Virus record (IMG/VR): IMGVR_UViG_3300007511_000038
Location: 1 to 48,448 of that record
DNA: 48,448 nucleotides
From: a virus
Strand: one strand, 5' to 3'
The position numbers were made by a program, and so were the translations under genes. Of this stretch, positions 16,555 to 27,286 are shown piece after piece. The notes under the pieces were generated by a model. The model searched no databases and was not told the origin of the DNA. It saw only the letters and a list, made by a program, of their open reading frames with translations. Numbering within the stretch: the stretch's first letter is position 1; each line of letters opens with the position of its first letter.

Positions 16555-18158
16555 TGGCCATTAAAAGATATACTTCTAATAAAGATAACACCATAACAAA
16601 TGCCTTTGAATCAAATTTAACATCCCGCGGAACTGGTTCAAATATGGGAGCCTCTGATATTTTGGAGGTATTTTCTATATATGGGCAGGCATTACAACCG
16701 GAGTCAGATCAAGGTTCGGGATCCGGCGAAACAGCAGAGCTATCTAGAGTTCTTATACAATTCCCTATTAACGATATAAGCACAGACCGCGATAATGAAA
16801 CTATTCCTGTATCTGGCAGCGTCGACTTTTATTTAAGATTATATAACGCGCGCCATGGCCAAACTACTCCAAGGGACATAACATTCGTAATAGCACCGGT
16901 CTCTAAGACTTGGGAAGAGGGCTTCGGCCTAGACATGGACGAGTATAAAGATATAACTCGCGATCGCGAAGGCTCGAATTGGATGAAGTCCGCAGGAGAT
17001 ACTTCTTGGACAACTCCCGGCGGGGATTATTTAACAGCATCCGTAATAACCAAGACTCTAGAAAAAGGCACAGAAGACTTAGAAGTTAATATTACAGAAA
17101 TTGTGGAAGAATGGATCTCTTCAGATGGATATAGCAATTATGGTATTGGCGTACAACTAACTGGCTCTCAAGAAGCATATTTTTCTAGCTCAACAGGAGA
17201 TACAACTGGTTCTGTATTACATAATTTAGACGGCGCGCAAAGATCTTACTATACCAAGAAGTTCTTCGGCCGCGGCTCTGAGTTTTTCTTTAAGAGGCCA
17301 ACTGTTGAAGCTCGATGGGATTCTTCCAAAAAAGATCAGAGAGGAAACTCATTTTACAGTAGCTCATTGGCTTCGGCTACAGAAAATATTAATACACTTT
17401 ATTTTTATAACTACTTTAGGGGCCAGTTACGAAATATTCCTGGTATTGATTCTGGCGGCTCGCCTGTGTATGTGGAGATCTACCATACAGACGATGGCAC
17501 TCCAACAGGTTCGGCAATAACCCTTGTGCAGAGTGATTATGTGACTTCGACTAATCAAACGGTAGTAACTGGAGGTTATGTTTCTACAGGCATATATTCT
17601 GCTTCATTCGCTCTTACAGGTGGAACTTCTCCAGATAGCCTTCTACACGACGTGTGGATTAGTGGCAGCGCTACTGGTGTCACGTTACACACCGGAAGCT
17701 TTAAACCAAAGAGTCTGAAATCATCAAATTATAAGCCTTATCCAGAATATGTTACTACTATAACGAATCTTAAGTCGAAATATCACACTAGTGAGAATCC
17801 AACATTTAGGTTATTTATTAGAGAAAAAAACTGGTGCCCTTCGGTATATACCAAAGCAGTCGCAGCCCCAGACAGTGAGACTATAGAAGACGCATATTAC
17901 AAGGTGTTCAGAATAATTGATAATTTAGAGATCATAAACTATGGCACTGGGTCATCCACATCTCCACAAACGGACGGCGCCGCAGGTTCATATACTCGGG
18001 CATCTTACGATGTTTCTGGTAGCTATTTTGATTTAGACATGTCCACGATGGAACCTGGCTATATGTATGGTGTAAGGCTAGCTTATTACATAAATGGCTC
18101 ATATGTTGAACAGTCAGAAACATTTAAGTTTAGAGTTGAAGAGCTAGAAGAACAATAA
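16554..18158 (+). CDS. DNRLRE-like jelly-roll virion protein
   Basis: 534 residues. Residues about 1-250 resemble DNRLRE/TGF-beta-propeptide-like jelly-roll domains: SRVLIQFPINDIS, VDFYLRLYNARHG, APVSKTWEEGFGLD, WTTPGGDYL, VNITEIVEEWISS and NYGIGVQLTGSQE reproduce the order LxxFdls, LxLy, W.eG, Dvt..V..W and n.Gl.l. The second half (from about residue 280) is Ser/Thr/Gly-rich beta sequence, with KYHTSENPTFRLFIREKNW near residue 405. It lies between gp6 and the gp7-like giant, where no such gene is found in T4. A surface or baseplate-periphery role, perhaps carbohydrate binding, is inference. Confidence 0.7.
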   Translation: MAIKRYTSNKDNTITNAFESNLTSRGTGSNMGASDILEVFSIYGQALQPESDQGSGSGETAELSRVLIQFPINDISTDRDNETIPVSGSVDFYLRLYNARHGQTTPRDITFVIAPVSKTWEEGFGLDMDEYKDITRDREGSNWMKSAGDTSWTTPGGDYLTASVITKTLEKGTEDLEVNITEIVEEWISSDGYSNYGIGVQLTGSQEAYFSSSTGDTTGSVLHNLDGAQRSYYTKKFFGRGSEFFFKRPTVEARWDSSKKDQRGNSFYSSSLASATENINTLYFYNYFRGQLRNIPGIDSGGSPVYVEIYHTDDGTPTGSAITLVQSDYVTSTNQTVVTGGYVSTGIYSASFALTGGTSPDSLLHDVWISGSATGVTLHTGSFKPKSLKSSNYKPYPEYVTTITNLKSKYHTSENPTFRLFIREKNWCPSVYTKAVAAPDSETIEDAYYKVFRIIDNLEIINYGTGSSTSPQTDGAAGSYTRASYDVSGSYFDLDMSTMEPGYMYGVRLAYYINGSYVEQSETFKFRVEELEEQ

Positions 18159-18175
18159 AGCGGGATTTTTAATAG

Positions 18176-21100
18176 ATGAGTTTAAAAGACTTATTCAAGA
18201 ATAAAGGTAAAAAATATTTAAAGCCGACGACGAAATCTGAAATTGGAGATGAAATCGAATCGGCTGATTTAATAGATCCAGTTGTTGCAGATAAAGAAAC
18301 CTTTATCCCGCACATCGATTTCTCTTTGCCAGAAAACTTCGCTAGATACGGATCTGCTAAAAAATATTATACAGACGCTTTCTCTAGGATAACGGATCAA
18401 TTTCCTTACGACGGTACTCTAACAGAGCGCTCTGAATGGTTTGTATCTTCTTCTTATATAGACAAATGGATCTACGAAAACAAGTATCCTAGAACAAATG
18501 GATATGTGTGTTTCTCTCCCGAAGGCTGGGGGACGCGAAGTTCTTCCCATGAAGCCGCTGGCTACCACCTCGGCATGCCCGAGAATAAAGAGTACATCTT
18601 AATTAAAGGTGGCCCCAATGTTGACACCTCCAAAGACTACAAGAAAGAGGGATCCCGTTCTAACATATACAATGTAGATGAAAACAGAATTACAAACTTA
18701 AGGTTAAACGCGACATCTGGTTCTACTGTTGAGTTCTGGCTAAAAGTTGACGCCCTGCCAGATACAGGAGATGCTGGCGCTACTGATCGCATGACCGTAT
18801 TTGATCTATGGAACGGAATATCTGGTTCTAGCTCTGATTACGGACGATTCGAAATTTATGTTAATAACGACGGAACTGGCTCTAATGCCGCCTTTGGTAT
18901 ACATGCTATATCTGGCACAGTTGGCACCGGCGCTGAAGACGATGACTCCTTTACTGGATTCAATTCTGTAAGTGCTAGCTCTGCAAACGAAGGCCTGTTT
19001 ACTTCCCACACTCAAAATGATCTTTCAGACGGACTCTGGCATCATTACGCTATCGTACTTAAGAATACTGGTAGCAACCTTATCTCACAACTTTATGTTG
19101 ACGGAGAAAAGAAACAGACAATCACAAAAAGCTCTGAATCTTTAAATGAAATAGAAGGCAAGATGATTGCATGTTTGGGAGCGAATGTTGCATATCCAGA
19201 ATTCATACAAGACCCGGGAACTATCGATAGTGCCAATGGCCGCGGCCTGTCTAAGCTTTCTGCTTCGATGGATGAGTTTAGGTATTGGAAGACCGCTAGA
19301 ACTGAAAAGCAAATTGGCAGATATTGGTTCACGCAAGTAGCTGGCGGAACAAATAAAGATGATGCAAATATTGATTTGGGAGTTTATTACAAATTCAATG
19401 AAGGTATTATGGGCGACGCAGATACTGACAGTACAGTACTGGACTACTCTGGTCGTATAAGTAACGGTGCCTGGACTGTATCTACGGGAATGGTCGGCAG
19501 CACATATAGGGTAACGGGTTCCGCTATTGTTGAGGCCGGCGCTGCGAGCAAAGAATACAAAGACCCAATTATTTATGAGAATCACGATCAGGTAAAAAAT
19601 CAAAGAGAAGATTTAGAAGCTTCAGGGAGTAATTACGATGATACCAATGCCTCGTCTATATATCGCTCTATGCCGGATTGGATCGTACAGAATGATGCAG
19701 GTGGGGATAAGCACCTAGAAAACCTTACTCAGGTAATGGCGAATTACTTCGATACATTACACCTTCAAATTGAAGCACTCCCCAGGTTAAAAGATGTTGC
19801 ATATCATTCTGGTAGCCATAAACCTTATCCATTTAACGATAGAATATTAGAGAATTTTGGATTTAATACAGCCGACATGTTTTACGATGAGGACTTCTTA
19901 GAGAATTTCGATCAGAGAGATGATGATAGAGTTTTCAAAGAGACAATACATAATGTAAAAAATACAATTTATAACAATATCTACAATAACTTAATATACA
20001 TTTATAAATCGAAGGGTACGGAAAAATCATTTAGAAATCTAATACGTTGCTTTGGTGTTGACGAAGAATTTATTAAGTTAAATGTATATGCGAATAACAC
20101 CACATATACACTTGGAGATAGTTATAGAGAAACTGCAGTCAATAAAACATTAATTAATTTTAGCAGCGGTAGTAATCATGATGATACGGGAACCACTGGC
20201 TCTGTAGTATATCAATATACCGAAGCCGGCAATTCAAACTCTACTTCATATATATATGGATCTGCAGACGATTCTGGCAACGAAGTTTACGTACCTATTA
20301 CAACTGAGGCGGAAGTATATTTCCCTCTTAAGGCATCATCTAGATCTACTAGTTTTATTTCCCACCCTCATTATAGCTCTTCTTTATTCGGATGCCGTAC
20401 AGCAGAAGAGGATTCGGATGTTTATACAGTAGCAGATCCAGATTATGCTAACTTTACTGTATACTCTGTCAGAAAAGAATTAGACGAGCCAGGAGTATAC
20501 TTCCAACTTACTGGTACATATGTACCTGATATTACAAGTAGTTTTTTCGAAGATGTCTATGATAATGAAAAATGGAACTTCGGCGTAAGGTTTAGACTAG
20601 AGAAAGAACCATGGTCAAATGAGGTGAGCGGAACATATGCTTCCGGAAGCGACAATGACGTCATGGTTGAGTTCTATGGAGTAAATACTGAAGCCGGCGT
20701 GGTCAAAAGAGATTTCGCAATTTCTGGCACTTTGGATGACGCAGCTAATGATTATCTCTTCTCATCTCGCAAAAGATTCTTTGCCGGCGCTGACAGGACA
20801 AACTTTACAGGAGATGTTTTAACACCTTCAGATGTAAAATTTAGCTCACTTAGACATTGGGTCAGCAACGTTGACGATAACGAAATAAGAGCGCACGCCT
20901 TAGACATCAAAAATTACGGAGTCCGCGAGCCATTCCGCAGCGCACATCTTTTTGAAACGTCAACAGAAGGAATCCCAGTTCCAAAAATTGAAACGCTAGC
21001 TTTAAATTGGGACTTTAATAATATTACAGGTTCCGATGGCGACGGCGAATTCTTGGTGGCTGATGTTTCTTCAGGTTCTGCAACACTGACCGATAGATAT

Positions 21101-24100
21101 GGTTGGCTTGGAAATTCTTTGAAGAAGCAACATACAGCCCGCGGCTACGGATTCCCACCGGAGAAGAAGGGAGTCGTTGCAAAAACTTACATATCCACAC
21201 TAAAGCAGACAATACCAGAGAACATGCTCAGTTCTGAGATGGTAAAGGTTCTGGCCTTTGATGATGAAATATTTACAAGAGACAGTCGGCCCGTTAACTA
21301 TTTCTTTGCATTCGAGAAAAGCCCGTACCAAAACATTTCAGAAGAAATGCTTAATATTTTTGCTACTATTAAAGATTTCAACAACTTAATAGGCGAGCCA
21401 GTAAACAGATATCGTCAAAAATATAAAGATTTAGAGAAGTTACGAAATCTATTCTTTGAAAGAGTACAAAACACACCGGATGTCGAAAAGTATATTTCGT
21501 TCTACAAGTGGCTAGATTCTTCAATATCTGATATGTTGAGAAATCTATTTCCAGCTTCTGCTGATTTTGCAGAAGATGTTAGAACCATAATTGAAAGTCA
21601 CGTACTTGAGAGAAATAAGTATTGGACTAAGTTCCCAACGATGGAATTTAAAACTCAAGATCCTGAAGCCTCTATGAAGGGAGCCTCTGAGCTAAACTAT
21701 GATTGGAAGCATGGACACGCTCCTATATCTCAAAATGAAGCTGATAATTGTTTGTGGTGGAAGAAGCGCGCAGAAAGAGACAGGCAAGCTTTTGACGACA
21801 ACTCCGCCCTCGCGTCAGGCGACGATGGAGTAGACTCAAAAAAGAATGATATATTACAAGTACTTGTCACTGAAACTAGTGCTAGTAATCCTAAGCTAGC
21901 AAAATCGGACGGTACTGTCTATCAAGGCTCCAGCTATGCTATGCGTAGTTTGACAAGGCCTTATAAATTTAAAGCAGAAGCCATTACTACAAACAGAGCT
22001 TCCGACGAGAATAAAAAGAGTACATTATGGAAAACAGAAACAGGGTTTAGTTCTGATAAGTCTGTAACCATTTTGTCGACTAGCGTAATTGAAAAGAATG
22101 AGTGTAATGACAAACTAACACCCCACTCCGGGTCAAAACATAAGTATTCTTTTGAGGCTGCCAGCACCGGCGATAGTTCATATTTAGATGGCAATGGCGA
22201 ATTGTTAGCCCCATTCTCAATTATTAGCTCGTCGGTAACAAAGGGCTACGTTGAGGCACTGTCAACATTTAAATCAGGAGTCGAGATAGTTAATCACCAT
22301 GTCGATTCTTATTACGGAGAAGAACCACTTCAGGGCCCATTCACTGAGAAGTATGTCGGAGGCCAGCAACATAGGCACGTAGATATAAATTATGCGAGCC
22401 CACAGTCGCTGTCACAAAGAAAAGATCTAGACACCGATTCAGATCGTCCAGAAGCTTATCACCTAAGTATATCCTCGGGCCAGCTTACCGTACAAGACCC
22501 ATCAGATCATCACATAGAGAAGCCAAGAGCTAGATATTTCAGGGATGAAACAGCCAAACGTCCTGTAAACATTAGGAATATTAAGCAAACGACAGGATCT
22601 CTAGAAGGTTCTGTAACTGTTATAGGTAATTACGAACACAATTATCAGGTTGTACAGGCCCCGGGCCGGAACGTTAACAACCTTTGGTTTAGATCTGGTT
22701 CTACTGGAGCCGGCGGAGTGGACACATCAACGAAACTTTCTGATTGGGTTTCGGGTACTGTCGACTTTAGACTCCCGGACAGGTCAGAATATTCAGACGG
22801 TACAAGAAACAAGACAGTAATCGCAGAAAGGTTTTCTTCACCTGGCGGACCAGAGCAAATGGGCCGCGGCTATCTTGATGTAGAAACAGAGACATACTCA
22901 ATCTACAATACTATGAACTACAGAAACATGATTGTTCGTGAGTTCGTCGATGAGCACTCTTCAAAGATGTGCGAGCAATTCGGGCTACTAAAGGGAACAA
23001 CAATCCGCACTGTCGATGCCTCTCCCGAATCTGGCGAGGACGATTCTTATATAAATGACGCGTCCTGGCATAAAGTTAACAGGAATACGAGATACAGATT
23101 GGAAGCCGGCCAAGGTTTAACCCCAACAGCCGACGAAGACGATGGCCAGCACGTAACGGGAGCAGTACATGATAACGCTTTCGTTCGCCATATGATTCCT
23201 CAAAGCGATCGGCAGTATGCCTGGATTACTGCTTCTTTAGCAGATAGAGCGAATATTGGCAAGTCCGCGCCATTTGGTTATAGTATGACACAAGATGGCC
23301 TAATTTACAATGCTGCAGATGATAGCTGGAACAATCCTTTCACATGGGTAACCCAAAGTGACTTTGGTTCTTATACGGTCGATTCATCAACACAGCCAAG
23401 AATATTTGGAACGACCCAGGAATATTGGGAAACCACACTCTCCGCTAGCGTTCATAGATACATGCCCGGAAATTTTGCCGGCATTAACACACACATATAC
23501 GAGCCTATAGACGAAGCAAATAATCTTATAGGTACCACGGAGAGAGGACATTTTGAGCGCAATGACGGCTACCCGGCTTTTATAAATGCTGGAGATAATG
23601 CTTTTATCGACTATCAAGTATATAGCGGCTTTCAGGATGCTAGCGGGACTGCAGGCGTGGAGCGCGCAGGCGCCGAGTCTGCATTCAATACCCTTATGCT
23701 CCACAGAAATGGCCCTGGAGGCTATCCTACGTGGAAACAGGTACGTACAGCCCGCCATCCCGTTGCGAGGCATATGCGTAGAAATAATAGGCTTTCCGTG
23801 ATAACTAGCGGGAAGACCAGAGGATCTGCTTATTCGTGGCCAGACAACCTCACGCCCACACCCGGTACTTCAGAAAGAACAATGACTTCTTACACCGAGC
23901 CGGTTGTGAGCTTTAAGAGTAAGCCGATGATCCACTCGCTGCTAGTGGATGCCGATGACGGCGACGGTAATATCACACTAAAACATACTTATGCGAACAA
24001 CCTGACAACATATGCTAATAATGAACTGGTCAATAAAACAAATTCCAGTATTACAGAAAAGCAAGCATATGATCACCTAGTAGACCTGTATACTCCAAGA

Positions 24101-27100
24101 GGCGGAGTGCCGTTCGAACTTAATCCAATTAAGAAAATGAAGGCGTTCACTTATTCAGAAACTGTCTTCCCGAAGGACGAGTATGTAGGCTTGGCAAAAA
24201 CCCGCATGCGCCTAAAGTACTCTGAGGATACGGGCAGTACTGGGGATAATGGTATTGACAGGAGACAAAGGAGAACTTTCTGGAGAGATAAGAGAAGCGA
24301 TAGAGGTCTAACTGTTGATTCCTCTGAAAATTCTCAGGGCCACGTTGATATGGGTCAGGGAAGACCTTCTCTTACCGGTACACAGTTAAACATTTGGCCC
24401 CTCGGGCCGGCCGAATATGGCGAGGTAATACGCGATGATCTGTCGCCATATAGCTTAATGAGAGAAACATTTTTCGGAGAATTATGGCCCAGTGGCACTT
24501 ACGAGAGCTTACATACGACCGCATCCTTGTCATTTATGCGTTCTCTTGCCACTCCCTCAACCGGCGCCGCATCGCACGGTTTTACTTATGGTCACGAACC
24601 TTCAACGAAGATGCCACTTTATTCTGCTCATATTGAAGCAGGCAAAAATCCTTGGTATGATTCTTACGAAGATTATTCAGCCGATATCAAGCTTATTGGG
24701 CAGGGCTATTCTATCTTGCCAGAGTTTAGAATATCAGATCATATGGATTATTATATTGAATCCGGAGGAAACTTCTTAAAGACGAACAACAAAATATTAT
24801 CTTTAGATGGTACAGAAATAACGTCTTCTGCGACTGACGAGCTAGCCGCGGCCAATAAAGAGTTTTATGAAACATACTCACATTCTGATTTCATGCAGTA
24901 TTTCGGAAAAATATCAGATGATCACCAATCGTCTCTTTACAGGCCATCAAAAATTTCTTTAAAATTCTCTGGTATAAAGAAGTTATTGCCTTATAATGGA
25001 TTTTATCCGGCTCTTAGAAGCGTACAACTTGGAAGCCTGTTATCACAATCATTGGGGCCCTATATTGGAGGATCTGAGAAAACAGGAAGTCAGTATTTTG
25101 GTGGAGACCAACACGATTCAGAGTGGGCCGGCGTTGGAAACGTCGATGAAAAGGGCTTTTCTCCTCAAAGATTAAATGCCATGTTGCAGCCACTCATGGC
25201 CCCGGGCGTTTTCTTCAACTCTATTAAATCTGGAATTGCCGTAGATTATCCCGTCTTTAGTGATGAGGTGCCGACAGATGCTACTGCCGCTGCAAACGCC
25301 AAAGTGAACATCGCCCCTGTACATCTTTTTGTACCAGAGAGACCAAATTATAGAATTCCATTTGAATCCTTAGTAGATTTAAGATCCCTTGTACCTCAAA
25401 ATTCAAAAATATATTATAATGACCCACAGTTTGTCGGTTCCAGCGAGAAAGAGCATGGCTATGGCGATTCAAATCCTTCTTTCTTCGATCCTCTTGGTAT
25501 ATACATGTCATGGGATGGCGAGCTGCACAAGCCGCAATTTGAGATGGCCACAAATAACTTTTTGGGTGAAACTGTTAAATTTTTTCTAAAGGGCCAAAAA
25601 TTAAAGTCTTTTAAATCATCGCCACAAAAAGACTTCAAAACCATGGCTTCTGGCAACACATATTACATGGATATTGTTTTGTGGAAGACTGAAGATTTCG
25701 TGTTGAGTCAGGGTGGAGCACTGCGTTCTATAGGAAGCTCCCCGGGAGAAACGACTGCTTACGGTTCTATATATGGACCTCCGTACCGAGGACACCAGCC
25801 TGACGGCACGGGTGATGATCACGGGTTTGTCTCTCTCAGCGTCGAGAATCATGACCCACATTATGCCCCCCACACTCCTCCTTACTTCTATGGCAAGTCA
25901 ACGGCTAGAATATCTTTTATTCCCCATGAGGCGGATACAATGGGCACTGGAGAAAGCAGGCAGTTCAGTCTTAGTGAAATTTTGGCCGGCGCAGAGATAA
26001 CATATTTTAATGAACACGAACTATTAAATAAGTTAGCTGCAGAAGAGGCTACCGGACTCTTTACGGGCTCTCTAGACGGAGAATCTTTGCCACCGTCTAT
26101 GGAAGAGTGCATGGAATTATCATCTTCGCTTAACTTATTTGGTATTGAACGACGTAAAAAAGTCGAGTTTAAAGCTACACAAACTGGACAAGAAGAAAAT
26201 GAAAATTCTTACATACCAATTAAAATTTTCGAACCAGACAGTGATGAATACGACTCTTGGGTTATTTCTCCAAAATGGGAATGTCCTACAGTAAATGTAT
26301 CCTCCAGCAATGCTGTCGAGAAAACTAATGTTTTAAGTATCTGGAATAAATATGGCCAATTACCTGAAGAAAACTCTGGAATCTTTTTGGAAATTAAAGA
26401 AAGTTATCCTGAAATAATTAACATGCCGCGCGGAGGAAATGCCCTAACTAGGTCTTTGGCACAAGTGTGCGGATTCGAATCAACCACCCAGAGGATTGGA
26501 GAAATAGCAGATGAGAAAGAGATCTCTGAAGCTATCGTTGCAATTCCTTATTCTACAACTAGACTAAAAGGTCTAACAGTCCAAAAGAAAGGCTTCGGTA
26601 ATAAGCACTTCTATAGAATTGAAAAGGAGATGTTTAATATTCAGCGAGCCAATGTTGAGGCTGGCCAACCGGCAATTAAAGAAGGCCAAAAGGGCTCACT
26701 AATAAACATTGAAGAGACATCTATTTCAAAAATGATCAGGACTATGAAAAAATACGTGATCCCGCCGAGATTAGATTTCCTAAAAATAAAAAAATCAAAG
26801 GGACCACAGCCCGTACCGATTGCAATGTATTTCTTTGAGTTTACGCACACTCTTGACCAGGAAGACCTTTCGGATATCTGGCAGAACTTGATGCCCAAAA
26901 TTGCTATGAAAGCAGAAAAGCAAGATGTCGTTGTATCCCACGATGTATCGATGTATGATTTCTTCGGTGTTAACGGAGGCCCATTTAATCCAGACTCTTC
27001 GACCCCAAATGTTCGCTGGATGATATTTAAAGTAAAGAGGAAAGCGGAGCAGAGTTATTACAGCGTGACAGCAGACACTACAGATGACGATAGATTTAAG

Positions 27101-27286
27101 TTCGATTTCGGAGGAAAGGTCGCGAGACCAGATTATAGTTATAACTGGCCTTATGATTTCTTCTCTCTCGTTGAGTTGGCGAAGTTGGATACTGCTATCA
27201 CATTCGAGCCTAAGCCCGTTGCCTCGGTGATAAAACCTCCAATCTCTCCAAACTTCCTTTTGGGAACTGATGAGGAATCCGAATAA
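18176..27286 (+). CDS. Giant baseplate protein (3036 residues) with LamG domain, gp7/gpI-like segment
   Basis: One open frame of 3036 codons. Residues about 180-415 form a LamG/concanavalin-like jelly roll: TVEFWLKVDALP, GLWHHYAIVLKN, LYVDGEKK, MDEFRYWKTART and LGVYYKFNEG. Residues about 490-630 contain LENLTQVMANYFDTLHLQIE, KPYPFNDRILENFGF and YIYKSKGTEKSFRNLIRCFG; the last matches the ''KGT....+..L...G'' signature of P2 gpI, the counterpart of T4 gp7 that follows gpJ/gp6. The remaining 2400 residues are mostly beta-rich with no named domain. Order 25-6-x-this gene therefore fits a gp7-like wedge protein three times the T4 length (1032). The LamG part may bind glycans or hold fibres. The gp7 assignment is inference from a short motif and synteny. 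Confidence 0.75.
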   Translation: MSLKDLFKNKGKKYLKPTTKSEIGDEIESADLIDPVVADKETFIPHIDFSLPENFARYGSAKKYYTDAFSRITDQFPYDGTLTERSEWFVSSSYIDKWIYENKYPRTNGYVCFSPEGWGTRSSSHEAAGYHLGMPENKEYILIKGGPNVDTSKDYKKEGSRSNIYNVDENRITNLRLNATSGSTVEFWLKVDALPDTGDAGATDRMTVFDLWNGISGSSSDYGRFEIYVNNDGTGSNAAFGIHAISGTVGTGAEDDDSFTGFNSVSASSANEGLFTSHTQNDLSDGLWHHYAIVLKNTGSNLISQLYVDGEKKQTITKSSESLNEIEGKMIACLGANVAYPEFIQDPGTIDSANGRGLSKLSASMDEFRYWKTARTEKQIGRYWFTQVAGGTNKDDANIDLGVYYKFNEGIMGDADTDSTVLDYSGRISNGAWTVSTGMVGSTYRVTGSAIVEAGAASKEYKDPIIYENHDQVKNQREDLEASGSNYDDTNASSIYRSMPDWIVQNDAGGDKHLENLTQVMANYFDTLHLQIEALPRLKDVAYHSGSHKPYPFNDRILENFGFNTADMFYDEDFLENFDQRDDDRVFKETIHNVKNTIYNNIYNNLIYIYKSKGTEKSFRNLIRCFGVDEEFIKLNVYANNTTYTLGDSYRETAVNKTLINFSSGSNHDDTGTTGSVVYQYTEAGNSNSTSYIYGSADDSGNEVYVPITTEAEVYFPLKASSRSTSFISHPHYSSSLFGCRTAEEDSDVYTVADPDYANFTVYSVRKELDEPGVYFQLTGTYVPDITSSFFEDVYDNEKWNFGVRFRLEKEPWSNEVSGTYASGSDNDVMVEFYGVNTEAGVVKRDFAISGTLDDAANDYLFSSRKRFFAGADRTNFTGDVLTPSDVKFSSLRHWVSNVDDNEIRAHALDIKNYGVREPFRSAHLFETSTEGIPVPKIETLALNWDFNNITGSDGDGEFLVADVSSGSATLTDRYGWLGNSLKKQHTARGYGFPPEKKGVVAKTYISTLKQTIPENMLSSEMVKVLAFDDEIFTRDSRPVNYFFAFEKSPYQNISEEMLNIFATIKDFNNLIGEPVNRYRQKYKDLEKLRNLFFERVQNTPDVEKYISFYKWLDSSISDMLRNLFPASADFAEDVRTIIESHVLERNKYWTKFPTMEFKTQDPEASMKGASELNYDWKHGHAPISQNEADNCLWWKKRAERDRQAFDDNSALASGDDGVDSKKNDILQVLVTETSASNPKLAKSDGTVYQGSSYAMRSLTRPYKFKAEAITTNRASDENKKSTLWKTETGFSSDKSVTILSTSVIEKNECNDKLTPHSGSKHKYSFEAASTGDSSYLDGNGELLAPFSIISSSVTKGYVEALSTFKSGVEIVNHHVDSYYGEEPLQGPFTEKYVGGQQHRHVDINYASPQSLSQRKDLDTDSDRPEAYHLSISSGQLTVQDPSDHHIEKPRARYFRDETAKRPVNIRNIKQTTGSLEGSVTVIGNYEHNYQVVQAPGRNVNNLWFRSGSTGAGGVDTSTKLSDWVSGTVDFRLPDRSEYSDGTRNKTVIAERFSSPGGPEQMGRGYLDVETETYSIYNTMNYRNMIVREFVDEHSSKMCEQFGLLKGTTIRTVDASPESGEDDSYINDASWHKVNRNTRYRLEAGQGLTPTADEDDGQHVTGAVHDNAFVRHMIPQSDRQYAWITASLADRANIGKSAPFGYSMTQDGLIYNAADDSWNNPFTWVTQSDFGSYTVDSSTQPRIFGTTQEYWETTLSASVHRYMPGNFAGINTHIYEPIDEANNLIGTTERGHFERNDGYPAFINAGDNAFIDYQVYSGFQDASGTAGVERAGAESAFNTLMLHRNGPGGYPTWKQVRTARHPVARHMRRNNRLSVITSGKTRGSAYSWPDNLTPTPGTSERTMTSYTEPVVSFKSKPMIHSLLVDADDGDGNITLKHTYANNLTTYANNELVNKTNSSITEKQAYDHLVDLYTPRGGVPFELNPIKKMKAFTYSETVFPKDEYVGLAKTRMRLKYSEDTGSTGDNGIDRRQRRTFWRDKRSDRGLTVDSSENSQGHVDMGQGRPSLTGTQLNIWPLGPAEYGEVIRDDLSPYSLMRETFFGELWPSGTYESLHTTASLSFMRSLATPSTGAASHGFTYGHEPSTKMPLYSAHIEAGKNPWYDSYEDYSADIKLIGQGYSILPEFRISDHMDYYIESGGNFLKTNNKILSLDGTEITSSATDELAAANKEFYETYSHSDFMQYFGKISDDHQSSLYRPSKISLKFSGIKKLLPYNGFYPALRSVQLGSLLSQSLGPYIGGSEKTGSQYFGGDQHDSEWAGVGNVDEKGFSPQRLNAMLQPLMAPGVFFNSIKSGIAVDYPVFSDEVPTDATAAANAKVNIAPVHLFVPERPNYRIPFESLVDLRSLVPQNSKIYYNDPQFVGSSEKEHGYGDSNPSFFDPLGIYMSWDGELHKPQFEMATNNFLGETVKFFLKGQKLKSFKSSPQKDFKTMASGNTYYMDIVLWKTEDFVLSQGGALRSIGSSPGETTAYGSIYGPPYRGHQPDGTGDDHGFVSLSVENHDPHYAPHTPPYFYGKSTARISFIPHEADTMGTGESRQFSLSEILAGAEITYFNEHELLNKLAAEEATGLFTGSLDGESLPPSMEECMELSSSLNLFGIERRKKVEFKATQTGQEENENSYIPIKIFEPDSDEYDSWVISPKWECPTVNVSSSNAVEKTNVLSIWNKYGQLPEENSGIFLEIKESYPEIINMPRGGNALTRSLAQVCGFESTTQRIGEIADEKEISEAIVAIPYSTTRLKGLTVQKKGFGNKHFYRIEKEMFNIQRANVEAGQPAIKEGQKGSLINIEETSISKMIRTMKKYVIPPRLDFLKIKKSKGPQPVPIAMYFFEFTHTLDQEDLSDIWQNLMPKIAMKAEKQDVVVSHDVSMYDFFGVNGGPFNPDSSTPNVRWMIFKVKRKAEQSYYSVTADTTDDDRFKFDFGGKVARPDYSYNWPYDFFSLVELAKLDTAITFEPKPVASVIKPPISPNFLLGTDEESE

